Of a DNA stretch of 64,000 nt, positions 30,714 to 40,467 are shown in pieces (position 1 is the stretch's first letter; every line of letters starts with the position of its first letter). The notes beneath the pieces were generated by a model, which was not told the origin of the DNA, ran no database searches, and was given only the letters and a program-made list of their open reading frames with translations. The stretch is from Thermococcus thermotolerans (GTDB taxonomy: Archaea > Methanobacteriota_B > Thermococci > Thermococcales > Thermococcaceae): positions 1,302,001 through 1,366,000 of the forward strand of contig NZ_CP102602.1 in assembly GCF_024707485.1 (NCBI RefSeq), written 5' to 3'. The translations under genes were made by a program, and so were the position numbers.

Positions 30714-30846
30714 GGGCACCACCATTTCAAGTTATGACTTGCAATGTTATTCAAGAAAAAACTTGAATATAAACCTTGCCGCGGAAAAGCCGCACCAGCC
30801 CCCAAGAAACTTCAGGAAAAATAAGGCAGCACAGAAAAGCCCTCGT

Positions 30847-31680
30847 TCAGGTCTTTCCAATTATCTCAAGGCTGACGTCGAAGTTCTTGACGGAGTGCGT
30901 GAGGTAGCCGAGGCTTATGATATCAATGTCGAGCCTGGCGTACTCCTCGATGTTTTCGGGGGTTATTCCGCCGGAGACCTCGATCTTCACCCTATCGCGG
31001 AGGCCCTCGCGCTTTAGAGTCGCTATCGTCTCGGCTATTTCAGCCGGGCTCATGTTGTCGAGCATCACGACATCGGCACCGGCCCTTGCCGCTTTGAGGG
31101 CATCCTCAAGGGTCTCGACCTCCACCTCGACAACCTTGTAGAGGCTGAAGGCCTTGGCGCGCCTTATGGCCTCCTCCAACGGAACCAGCGCGAGATGGTT
31201 GTCCTTTATGAGCATCGCGTCGCTCAGCGAGAATCGGTGGGGCTCGCCGCCGCCGATGAGTATCGCCCTCTTATCCAGCGGCTTGAGGAGGGTCTTCCTC
31301 GTTCCAGCAACGCGGACCTTGGGATTCACGGCCTTAACCCTGTCCACCAGCCTTCTGACCTCGGTAGCAATGCCGCTCATCCTGCCCATTACGTTCAAAG
31401 CGGTTCTCTCGACGAGGAGTATGGAGCGTGCGTTCCCTTCGAGCTCAAGGATGGTATCTCCCTTCCTCACTCTCTCCCCGTCATGTTTTCTAGTCTCAAC
31501 TTCAACCCCGAAGTGCTCGAACAGAGCTTTAGCTTCCTCAACGCCCGCTATAACCCCTTCCTGCTTCGCGATAATTACGGCCCTAGCATTGATTCCCTCC
31601 GGAACCACCGCCTCGCTCGTGACGTCGCCGAAGGGAGCGTCCTCCTCAAGGAACCTGAGCAGATAGGAAAGGGAGACCAT
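30847..31680 (-). CDS. nadC: Quinolinate phosphoribosyltransferase
   Basis: This is a 277-residue enzyme converting quinolinate and PRPP to nicotinate mononucleotide. EDAPFGDVTSEAVVPEG, LNVMGRMSGIAT, AGTRKTLLKPLDKRAI and EVSGGITPENIEEYA are the usual blocks. ATG 31680 fits GGAGG 7 bp upstream; the longer frame lacks a site. It is the last gene of nadB-nadA-nadC. Confidence 0.94.
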   Translation of the reverse strand: MVSLSYLLRFLEEDAPFGDVTSEAVVPEGINARAVIIAKQEGVIAGVEEAKALFEHFGVEVETRKHDGERVRKGDTILELEGNARSILLVERTALNVMGRMSGIATEVRRLVDRVKAVNPKVRVAGTRKTLLKPLDKRAILIGGGEPHRFSLSDAMLIKDNHLALVPLEEAIRRAKAFSLYKVVEVEVETLEDALKAARAGADVVMLDNMSPAEIAETIATLKREGLRDRVKIEVSGGITPENIEEYARLDIDIISLGYLTHSVKNFDVSLEIIGKT

Positions 31681-31738
31681 AAAGTTTCCCTCCAAACTTG
31701 ACAAAAATCTCGGAATCTTTCCTTCTCAACTTAACACC

Positions 31739-32647
31739 TCAGCTCATCTCCAGCATCCTCTCTATGGCCTTCCTGGCCTTCCGGGCTATCTCCTCCGGCA
31801 CTTCAACCTCATACTTCATGTCCCTGAGGGCCTCGTATATGTGGTTGAGCGTTATGGCCTTCATTCCTATGCAGACCGCATCCTCCTTAGCCGGGTGGAA
31901 CTTGATATCGGGGTAGAGCTTCCCGAGCCTGTACACCATCTCATGCTCCGTGAAGACGACCCACTCGTTCCACTCCCTTGCGCGCCTTATCATCCCTCCG
32001 GTGGAGACTATGATGTCCGCCTTTTCCTGAACTTCCGGCTCGCACTCCGGGTGAACCATCAGCTTGGCGTTGGGGTAGAGCTTCCTAGCGCGTTCGACGT
32101 CCTCAAGGGTGAACTGCCTGTGCACGTAGCAGTGCCCGTACTCTGGCACGGGAATAACCTTCTTGCCGGTCTGTTTGGCCACGTAGTTCGCCAAGTTCTT
32201 ATCCGGCCCGAAGATGATGACATCGGAATCGAGCTTTTCAACTATCCTGACCGCGTTGGCCGAGGTTACGGTCACGTCGGCGTAGGCCTTGGTCTCGGCC
32301 GTTGTGTTGACGTAGAGAACCACCGGAGCGTTCGGATACTGCTCCTTGGCCCTGAGGATGTGCTCGACCTTCAGCATGTTGGCCATGGCGCAGGTTGCCC
32401 GCTTGCTCGGAAGCAGGACCCTCTTCTCGGGGTTGAGGATTTTGGCAGTTTCTGCCATGAAGTCCACTCCCGCGAAGACTATGACGTCGGAATCAACGTT
32501 GACGGCCTTCCTCGCGAGCTCAAGGCTGTCGCCGAGGAAATCGGCTATGTCCTGGATTTCAGGCAGCTGGTAGTTGTGGGCCATGATTATAGCGTTGCGC
32601 TCCTCCTTCAGGCGTTCAATCTCCCGCACGAGTTCTTCAATTTTCAT
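31739..32647 (-). CDS. nadA: Quinolinate synthase A
   Basis: This is a 302-residue [4Fe-4S] enzyme condensing iminoaspartate with dihydroxyacetone phosphate. The three cluster ligands fall at Cys86 (ATCAMAN), Cys173 (GHCYVH) and Cys259 (AVCIGMK), with the same spacing as in characterised Nad[17 protein letters not shown] and HPECEPEVQ bind substrate. A GAGGTGAG site precedes the ATG. It lies between nadB and nadC. Confidence 0.95.
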   Translation of the reverse strand: MKIEELVREIERLKEERNAIIMAHNYQLPEIQDIADFLGDSLELARKAVNVDSDVIVFAGVDFMAETAKILNPEKRVLLPSKRATCAMANMLKVEHILRAKEQYPNAPVVLYVNTTAETKAYADVTVTSANAVRIVEKLDSDVIIFGPDKNLANYVAKQTGKKVIPVPEYGHCYVHRQFTLEDVERARKLYPNAKLMVHPECEPEVQEKADIIVSTGGMIRRAREWNEWVVFTEHEMVYRLGKLYPDIKFHPAKEDAVCIGMKAITLNHIYEALRDMKYEVEVPEEIARKARKAIERMLEMS

Positions 32648-32708
32648 GGTCTCACCTCACCTGATTAGGGTACAGCCGGAGAATTAAAAGGTTGTTGGCC
32701 ACCTTTAG

Positions 32709-34109
32709 TTAGAGCCTGCACCTTCCGTCGAAGAAGCTCGGTCTCTCGAAGACCTTCCTCATAACCGGAAAGTCCTCGCGGTAGTGGGCGCCCCTGCTTT
32801 CTTCCCTCGCCAAGGCACACTCCATGACGCCCCCGGCGAGGAGTTTGAGCCTCGGGTCTGCCTCAACCGAATCGAGCTTCCTCAGGCCTTCCCTCAAAAA
32901 GGGGCCGCTCCTCACAATGCCAGCATGCTCCCAAAGTACTTCCCTGATGGAATCGACGTCCCCCAGTGAATCAAAGCGGTATGGAATCTCCCGAACCTCG
33001 CCGAGCTTCGGCCTCTCCCTCGCTATCGTTCTGGCCACTTCCAGACCCGAAACAATGCACTCAAGGAGCGAGTTGCTGGCCAGTCTGTTCGCGCCGTGGA
33101 AGCCGTTGCTCATGGCCTCCCCAACGGCGTAGAGGTTCTCGATTGCCGTTCTGTACCAGATGTCAACCGCTATCCCGCCGATGGTGTAGTGGGCTATCGG
33201 GGAGACCGGGATTAGGTCTTCAGCCGGATCGATGCCGTCCTTCCTCAGGAAAGCGTATATCTGGGGGAAGCTTTTCTTGAAGTCTTCTATCGAGGTGGCG
33301 TCAAGATAAACGGTTTTCCCAGATTGCATCTGGCGGTAGATTGCCCTCGCGACGATGTCCCTCGTGGAGAGCTCGTTGACGAAGCGTTCGCCGTCCTCCG
33401 TCACCAGCCTCGCCCCCGCACCGCGGACGGCCTCGCTGATGAGTTTAACTCCCGATTTCCCCAGGTAGCCGGTCGGGTGGAACTGTATAAACTCAAGGTC
33501 CCTGGCGAGAGCGCCCTTCATAACCGCATCCCCGATGAGAAGGCCGGTAGTTAGAGGGGAGCCCGCGGTGTATTTGAAGAGCCCCGCAAAGCCCCCCGTT
33601 GCTATCACAGTCGCGTCGAACTTCATGAGCTCCCCCCCGAGAAAGGCCCCGTAGGCTTTCCTCTCGCTTACGGCGAGCTCTTCAGCAAAGCCCTCAACGA
33701 AGTGCACTCCCGCCTCTTTAGCGGCCATGTGAAGAACCTTCATCATGTGCTTTCCGGTCTCGTTCCTTATCGTGAAAACGCGGTGGAAGGAGTGACCGCC
33801 TTCGGTCTCGCTGGTCTCGAACTCGACGCCGATTGAGGTTAAAAAGTCGTAGGCCCCGCTCGCCTTTGAGATTACGCTCCAGACAACCTCTTCATCGTTG
33901 AGGTACTTGCCTGCCCTGATGGTGTCCAGAACGTGAGCTTTAGGAGAATCACCGTCGAGGATGGGAAAGGCTATCCCGGCCTGGGCGAGGTATGAGTTAG
34001 TGTTTTTGAACCCCTTTCCGATGACAGTGACGTCAAAGCCACGCCTCGCGAGGGCTATTGCGGCGGTCAACCCAGCGGCACCGCTCCCGATGATTCCAAC
34101 GCTGGCCAT
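32709..34109 (-). CDS. nadB: L-aspartate oxidase
   Basis: This is a 466-residue flavoprotein that oxidises aspartate to iminoaspartate for NadA. VGIIGSGAAGLTAAIALARRG binds FAD, HSFHRVFTIRNETGKHMM and FIQFHPTGYLGK are conserved, and GGIAVDIWYRTAIENLYAVGEA is the second FAD block. It is shorter than bacterial NadB at the C-terminus. First gene of nadBAC, with GGGGAGA before the ATG. Confidence 0.93.
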   Translation of the reverse strand: MASVGIIGSGAAGLTAAIALARRGFDVTVIGKGFKNTNSYLAQAGIAFPILDGDSPKAHVLDTIRAGKYLNDEEVVWSVISKASGAYDFLTSIGVEFETSETEGGHSFHRVFTIRNETGKHMMKVLHMAAKEAGVHFVEGFAEELAVSERKAYGAFLGGELMKFDATVIATGGFAGLFKYTAGSPLTTGLLIGDAVMKGALARDLEFIQFHPTGYLGKSGVKLISEAVRGAGARLVTEDGERFVNELSTRDIVARAIYRQMQSGKTVYLDATSIEDFKKSFPQIYAFLRKDGIDPAEDLIPVSPIAHYTIGGIAVDIWYRTAIENLYAVGEAMSNGFHGANRLASNSLLECIVSGLEVARTIARERPKLGEVREIPYRFDSLGDVDSIREVLWEHAGIVRSGPFLREGLRKLDSVEADPRLKLLAGGVMECALAREESRGAHYREDFPVMRKVFERPSFFDGRCRL

Positions 34110-34172
34110 AGCTCTCCCCAGGCTGGACTGGGAGAAACGCCTTATAAGGTTTTCAAAAAGATAAGGAAGGAA

Positions 34173-35657
<1,485 letters not shown>

Positions 35658-35817
35658 TTAACATGAACCTGGCATGGGTTTTTAAGGGTTTCCCACCCCT
35701 CCAACCGAACCGTTATCGGTCGTCGGGGCAAAACTCCGAACTTCCAACTGTATTCATCCGGATTTTACAAACGTAAAGCTTTTAAAGCCAGGGCACCTCT
35801 CCCCAGCGGTGATGTCC

Positions 35818-35889
35818 ATGAACCTTGCAAAGGCACTCGCCCACCTGGCTCCCATAGCCATAGCGGCACTCATCCTCATAATTGCCTGA
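35818..35889 (+). CDS. Very small hydrophobic membrane peptide (23 aa)
   Basis: The frame MNLAKALAHLAPIAIAALIL ends IIA and a TGA. GGTGAT lies 4 bp before the ATG and a TATA-like AAAGCTTTTAAAGCC stands at about 35775-35789, the right distance for a short leader. One transmembrane helix fills nearly the whole peptide. It lies alone on the plus strand upstream of divergent guaB. The combination of promoter, ribosome site and helix argues for a real gene. The function is unknown. Confidence 0.5.
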   Translation: MNLAKALAHLAPIAIAALILIIA

Positions 35890-36027
35890 CGATAATCCAT
35901 CATCCGATTTCATTGTTTGACGGTCATTCAAAATTTTGCCCATTCTTTTTCTTATCCAGACAAAATGACGGGGAAACTTGGAAAAAATTAAAATAGTCAA
36001 ACGCACCCCTTAACCGTGGTGATACCC

Positions 36028-36382
36028 ATGGAGGCAGCGGTAAGGTTGAACATAAGGGGGGAGGGCCAAACCCTCCGCTGATGTAAGCCTTAAGAAGGGT
36101 CTTGGTTTTGAGGAGCTGTTGGGCGAAATCCTGAAGGAAGGTCTCTTCTGGGCGGCCCTCGGCCGGCCGTCGGAGGTCATGCCGTTTCTGAGGGGCAAGC
36201 TCTTGAGCAACGGCATCGGTGTTGACAACGGGCGCAGGGAATACCTGGAGTACCTGCTCGACGACCTGGAAAGGTTCTACAAGAGGGTGTCGTGGAGCGG
36301 GGAAATTGAAAAACGCCACTGGAAGGCCCTAAAGTCATTCCACAGGGACATAGTTTCGGTGATTTTCTCCGAGAGGGCTTAG
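36028..36382 (+). pseudogene. Frameshifted small gene, about 118 aa if repaired
   Basis: ATG 36028 follows GGTGAT by 4 bp and encodes MEAAVRLNIRGEGQTLR before TGA at 36079. One base on, the frame reads DVSLKKGLGFEELLGEIL and stays open to TAG 36382 through a clean alpha-helical, charged sequence (PFLRGKLLSNGIGV, LDDLERFYKRVSW). Removing one base near 36079 restores a single protein. The downstream part has no start better than TTG 36119. This may be a true mutation, a sequencing error or a recoding site. No family is recognised. Confidence 0.5.
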
Positions 36383-36400
36383 CTTTTTAACCCCTCTTTC
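36379..36400. repeat. Left copy of a 22-bp perfect direct repeat
   Basis: TTAGCTTTTTAACCCC plus six more bases, identical to 38741-38762. The left copy covers the stop of the frameshifted gene. The right copy forms the promoter of the C/D RNA. The pair brackets two genes of low GC. Confidence 0.65.
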
Positions 36401-36412
36401 TCTGCTTGTCAT

Positions 36413-37729
36413 TTATCTTCTTCTCGCCTTAGCTATCCCTCCGATAAAGAGCAGTACAAAGGTCACGCCGAGGAGGCTTAACCAGCGAATCATCACCCGA
36501 TTCACCGGGAGTTTAATGGGTTTAAGCGTATATCCATCAAAGTAGGCTAACTCTTTCCCATTTGAGAGCAGACAACCGTTGCTGCAATCGGCCAGTATAA
36601 CGTTAAAGGGAATTTTGAGGCTTTTTCCATCGTAGCTTAACAGGGTGCCGTTGATTGTGACGTCTTTTCCGTTTAACTTCAACGGCGATTTAACAACCTG
36701 CCTTCCCTTAAAAACAATCTGGGGATAATTTCGCCGGCAGGTTCCCGTCAGGTTTGAGGAGTTACCGATTTTTTCAACGCCCTTCCGAGATACGAGAAAG
36801 TAATTCAGGGTTCTCTCGTGACAGCTCCGAGAGTAGTTTCCCGTTCTGTTGCACCAGTACAGGTACTTCCTGACAACCCACTCTCCACCCTGATAGCCGA
36901 GAAGGTCGAGGTAAACGTGCTCCCCCTTCTCCTTGGCAAAGGAGTCAATGGGGATGAGCCAGTAGTTACCGTTTGGGGATATAATCTGGAGGTAGTACTT
37001 CCAGACCGAGGCGTTGTAGAAGATCACTTTAAACCAGTTGCTGTCCAGGGCGGCAAAGTGAGTGCCATTAAAGCACAGACCTCCCACGGAGAGGTTTGCA
37101 GGGGTTAGATTCCTGAAAACAAGGCGGGAACCGTTGAGGGCGATGAGAAAGAGCTCGCTCTGGTAGCTCATCGGGTCATTCCCCTCAATGAGATAACCGC
37201 TCGGCAGCTCCCATACTCCTAATAAATACAGCGAGCTATCAGGGCTTGGGGGAAAGACCCTGTAAATTTTATCGCCGACTATGGCGTACCAGTCGTAGTA
37301 ATCTCCCCTCTGGGTTGACCAATCGGCCTCGAGGAACAGGTAGAACTTGCCGTTCCAGTAGATCTCACTGCCTACTCCCCAGTTGTCCGTCTCGGAGTAA
37401 TTTCCCAGGAAATGAAGCTTCCCGTCGTAGATGTAGAGCCCGAAATCCTGGAGGTACGGCCCCTTTGAGAGGTTCCTGTAGAGGAGCACGCTGTCTCCAG
37501 TCGAGTGTATGAAGGTCAAGTTCGGGAAAGTTGCGTTCAAAAGCTTGAAGCCTTTTCCGGGCTCAAAAAACCAGAGCTGAGTTGTGTTGTTTGAGTGATG
37601 AGTCAAAACAAGAAAACCGTCGTGGTAGTGGATTATGCCAGTAATCTCCGGCTCGCTGGCCAGAACATTGGAAGAAATTAGAAAGCTCAAAAAGAAGAAC
37701 ACAAATACTGGCACAACACGCTCCTTCAT
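36413..37729 (-). CDS. Secreted, C-terminally anchored protein of unknown function
   Basis: This is a 438-residue protein with an N-terminal signal (ERVVPVFVFFFLSFLISS, ending ASEPEIT), a large beta-rich ectodomain with about 15 NxT/S sequons and several cysteines, and a C-terminal hydrophobic anchor (WLSLLGVTFVLLFIGGIA) followed by KARRR. Repeated short strands (IYDGKLHFLG, YWNGKFYLFL) hint at a beta-propeller. GGTGA spans the previous stop, so it is coupled to the upstream DUF4855-like gene. The role is not known. The ectodomain faces outside. Confidence 0.7.
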   Translation of the reverse strand: MKERVVPVFVFFFLSFLISSNVLASEPEITGIIHYHDGFLVLTHHSNNTTQLWFFEPGKGFKLLNATFPNLTFIHSTGDSVLLYRNLSKGPYLQDFGLYIYDGKLHFLGNYSETDNWGVGSEIYWNGKFYLFLEADWSTQRGDYYDWYAIVGDKIYRVFPPSPDSSLYLLGVWELPSGYLIEGNDPMSYQSELFLIALNGSRLVFRNLTPANLSVGGLCFNGTHFAALDSNWFKVIFYNASVWKYYLQIISPNGNYWLIPIDSFAKEKGEHVYLDLLGYQGGEWVVRKYLYWCNRTGNYSRSCHERTLNYFLVSRKGVEKIGNSSNLTGTCRRNYPQIVFKGRQVVKSPLKLNGKDVTINGTLLSYDGKSLKIPFNVILADCSNGCLLSNGKELAYFDGYTLKPIKLPVNRVMIRWLSLLGVTFVLLFIGGIAKARRR

Positions 37730-37733
37730 CACT

Positions 37734-38651
37734 TCACCATCCTAGACAGTGGCTCCTCATCTCTTCAAAAGTGTTGCCTCTTTTGTCAAAATAATATGCC
37801 CTGTCTGACCACAAGTAACCCAGCGCCTCCCTCTGGGCCTTTACATAGTCGCAAGCATACTCCCAGTTGGCTTGATAATTTAAATCGCCATCTACTTCCA
37901 TCTCGATGGAGACATTTGAAGGCATAAATTTGTGTATGTCCCTCAGAATGTTCACTAAAAGATTATAGGTGTATACTATGCCATGCTCTAGAAGTATCTT
38001 TTTAGTCTTGTTTTCGGTGTTGCGCATCTTTTTATTTGCAAAGTAGTAACCCGGCTGAATGAAAACCTTGTTGAAGTAGTTCGCTATATTGGGAACGTCC
38101 GTTTCATAAGCTACTGCCTCTAAAACATCCTGTTCCGATGAAAAATATCTGCTCACAAAGAGACTTCTCAAGCTTGGTATCCAGATAAACTGGTAATCCT
38201 GCCCGTATTCTCTTCTGTTCTCCATTATTCTACCCCATATAGCCTCTATCGTGTATCTACTCAGCTCTCCCGCTTGAATATACCTAATGTTTTCCAGTGA
38301 CCAATAAAATCCCTTGAGTCTTGAACTACCCCAAGCGGCAGCACCATCAATCCAGCCAAGCCAATAGTTCAAGTCTCTGGCATGAGGCTTTTGTTGATAT
38401 TTGAAGTATGGAATCTCCACAATGTAGTTTCTGCCACTTAACCACTGGTTTTCTATCTTCTCTATCAACTCTCCTGCATCATTGTATCCATTGTTGTATC
38501 CTGCTCCAGAATATTTGGTTGTGAGGCCCTCAGTTCCTCCTTCTCCCCCATCGGTAACGATGATGTAATCAAACTTCTGGTCGTTCCAATCACTTAGGAC
38601 CTCGTACTCTGACCCGTTCCACTTATAATACCACAATCCCCAGGTCGCCAT
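37734..38651 (-). CDS. DUF4855-like protein
   Basis: This is a 305-residue protein starting MATWGLWYYKWNGSEY with GGTGAT 4 bp before ATG 38651. DYIIVTDGG, WLGWIDGAAAWGSSRLKGFYWSLE and FIWIPSLR recall the DUF4855 family, thought to be a glycoside-hydrolase-like barrel; the resemblance is from memory and uncertain. No signal peptide is seen with this start. It is more AT-rich than its surroundings and is coupled to the secreted protein after it. Confidence 0.55.
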   Translation of the reverse strand: MATWGLWYYKWNGSEYEVLSDWNDQKFDYIIVTDGGEGGTEGLTTKYSGAGYNNGYNDAGELIEKIENQWLSGRNYIVEIPYFKYQQKPHARDLNYWLGWIDGAAAWGSSRLKGFYWSLENIRYIQAGELSRYTIEAIWGRIMENRREYGQDYQFIWIPSLRSLFVSRYFSSEQDVLEAVAYETDVPNIANYFNKVFIQPGYYFANKKMRNTENKTKKILLEHGIVYTYNLLVNILRDIHKFMPSNVSIEMEVDGDLNYQANWEYACDYVKAQREALGYLWSDRAYYFDKRGNTFEEMRSHCLGW

Positions 38652-38740
38652 CTGAATCACCTTCAAACTTATCAACAAGAACTTTGGATAGTAGTATATA
38701 AACTTTTTCCACCCAATGGTTATTATTAACTAAGCACAGG

Positions 38741-38762
38741 TTAGCTTTTTAACCCCTCTTTC
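38741..38762. repeat. Right copy of the 22-bp direct repeat; contains sRNA TATA box
   Basis: Identical to 36379-36400. GCTTTTTAAC inside it lies about 25 bp before the C/D RNA, so this copy acts as promoter. Confidence 0.65.
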
Positions 38763-38771
38763 CTACTCCCC

Positions 38772-38832
38772 CAGGGATGATGAGGGAAGTTTCGTCCGAG
38801 CGGTGAGGAAACTCGCATGGGCTGACCGCCCT
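38772..38832 (+). ncRNA. C/D box small guide RNA
   Basis: All four boxes are present with ideal spacing: C ATGATGA (38777-38783), 12-nt guide, D' CCGA (38796-38799), 3-nt loop, C' GTGAGGA (38803-38809), 12-nt guide, D CTGA (38822-38825). A TATA box lies at about 38744-38753. Guides GGGAAGTTTCGT and AACTCGCATGGG would pair with ACGAAACTTCCC and CCCATGCGAGTT; I cannot name the rRNA or tRNA targets. The terminal stem is weak (about 2 bp), which is common in these RNAs. Confidence 0.8.
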
Positions 38833-38857
38833 CCAAAGACCTTTTCTTATTCTGCGC

Positions 38858-40339
38858 TCATCTCAGCTCCTCCCTAGTAAGGGGTCTTACTCCGAGTTCC
38901 TGACAGAGCCGGAGCGCCTTCTCGGTGAACCCTGCCTTTGAGAAGAAGAACATCTTGGCGCTGCCGAATTCGTCCCTCACCTTTTCGACAAATTCTTTGA
39001 CATCCTTATACGAGGCCGGACGGCTCCTCCACTTGACTTCGAGCACATGCGGCACGTCTCCGAAGGCAACCCCATCAAACTCCATGTCGCCCCTGCGGTA
39101 GGGCTTAAATTCAAGACCCAGAGTCCTTCCAAGCCTTTCCCTCACCCAAGCCTCACCCGTAAGGCCAAGCTCCGTTTTTGCCTTCAGAAACTTCTCTTCA
39201 AGCTCTTTAATGAGCTCCTCACGCAGTCTCTCCCGGCGGAGTTCCAGTCCGGTGATACCGAGATAGGTTTTGGCAAGCCAGAAACGCATTAGCTTGTCTG
39301 CAAAATAATACCTGCCATTTTCCTTGACTATTAAGTCCGTCCTGAGCAAAAACTTCAGGTAGTTTGAGACCTCCCCGCTCGGCTTTCCAAGCTGTTTGGC
39401 GATCTCAGAGAGCCTCAGCCCTTCCTCTCTGGCAAGGGTAAGAAGTATCTCCCTGTGGACTGCCCCTCTGTAAGCTCTCGAAAGGGATTCATTGAACACG
39501 TAATCGAGATGCATGTAAATCTCCCCAGTCTCAGTAAGGAGCTCCGTGAGGAAAGCGTACTCGACCTCTCTCGGTCCAGCTCTCTCAACTCCCTCTTCAA
39601 CAATCCTCCTGCAGACTGCATGGACGTAGAACGGATGCCCCCCAGTCAGCCGGTAAACTGCCTCAAGGGCTGAGTGGGAGTAAGCCACGCCGGAGTTCTT
39701 GAGTATGCTTTTGGCAAGCTCGAAGGTATCCTCCTTGGGTAATCCCTGCAGATAGATCCTCCTAAACTGGCCAAAGAACGGTTTCTCGGGGGACAGTATC
39801 TCCTCCATCATGCTCACTGCCGAGCCGGAGATGAAATAAGCAACCCGTTTCTCCTTCTCCGTGATGGCCCTCATCACCTCAAGGAACCTGGAAAGGTTCT
39901 TAACCTCCTGGAACTCATCGAGGATGAAGATGGCTCTCTCACCAAGCTTCTCCAGAATCCTCTCTTGGACTTCAAAAAGAGTTTCCAGAGTACCATTTTT
40001 AATGGCTTTGGCCTCCTCACCAACGCCGAGCTTAGCTGCGAGTATGAGCAGGTCATCCCAGTTCAAAAGGTGAATTCTTTCAACGTTGAGTTTTTTGACC
40101 TGGGATAGCTCATAGAGCAGTTCACGGGTGTATGCAAAGATGAAGGAGTCTATGCTTCCAATCCTTTGAAGGTTGAGATAAGGTACCACCCCGTCGGCTT
40201 CTTCCTTGAATTTGAGAAGGAGCTCTGTCTTGCCCATCCTCCTTGGACCTATTACTGCGATGTTTACTTTGTGCCCTTCTTTGAGGGCTTTGTAGGCAGA
40301 GTGCAGAATTCTCAACTCTCTTTTCCTATCCACGAACAT
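38858..40339 (-). CDS. Archaeal ATPase with C-terminal nuclease-like domain
   Basis: This is a 493-residue protein. The N-terminal AAA/STAND-type ATPase has a Walker A variant GPRRMGKTELL (about 31-41), Walker B ERAIFILDEFQEV (about 134-146) and sensor FISGSAVSMM. A winged helix follows near 295-340 (LRLSEIAKQLGKPSGEVSNYL). The end carries a DUF234/PD-(D/E)XK-like core (MEFDGVAFGD, HVLEVKWRSRP). The family is abundant in hyperthermophiles and its role is undefined, perhaps defence or mobile-element related. Direct repeats lie in its promoter. Confidence 0.82.
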   Translation of the reverse strand: MFVDRKRELRILHSAYKALKEGHKVNIAVIGPRRMGKTELLLKFKEEADGVVPYLNLQRIGSIDSFIFAYTRELLYELSQVKKLNVERIHLLNWDDLLILAAKLGVGEEAKAIKNGTLETLFEVQERILEKLGERAIFILDEFQEVKNLSRFLEVMRAITEKEKRVAYFISGSAVSMMEEILSPEKPFFGQFRRIYLQGLPKEDTFELAKSILKNSGVAYSHSALEAVYRLTGGHPFYVHAVCRRIVEEGVERAGPREVEYAFLTELLTETGEIYMHLDYVFNESLSRAYRGAVHREILLTLAREEGLRLSEIAKQLGKPSGEVSNYLKFLLRTDLIVKENGRYYFADKLMRFWLAKTYLGITGLELRRERLREELIKELEEKFLKAKTELGLTGEAWVRERLGRTLGLEFKPYRRGDMEFDGVAFGDVPHVLEVKWRSRPASYKDVKEFVEKVRDEFGSAKMFFFSKAGFTEKALRLCQELGVRPLTREELR

Positions 40340-40348
40340 GGTTCATCA

Positions 40349-40392
40349 CATTATAGTTTTATGCATAAAATTGTAATGCATTATACTTTTAT
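40349..40392. promoter_or_regulatory. Two 14-bp direct repeats before the ATPase gene
   Basis: CATTATAGTTTTAT (40349-40362) and CATTATACTTTTAT (40379-40392) differ at one base and lie 30 bp apart, about three helical turns. A TATGCATAA palindrome lies between. They sit just before the ATPase ATG (40339), possible operator sites. Confidence 0.4.
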
Positions 40393-40467
40393 ACCTTTCG
40401 CGGGAGGCAAATCTTCAGAAGCCCAACCCTTTTAAACGGCTCTTCTCTTCGCTCATCGGGAGGAAAA

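Noticed and set aside
29622-30737. 371-codon plus-strand frame over pdxS
   Set aside because: Antisense shadow of pdxS and pdxT; composition follows the coding strand and no motif is seen.
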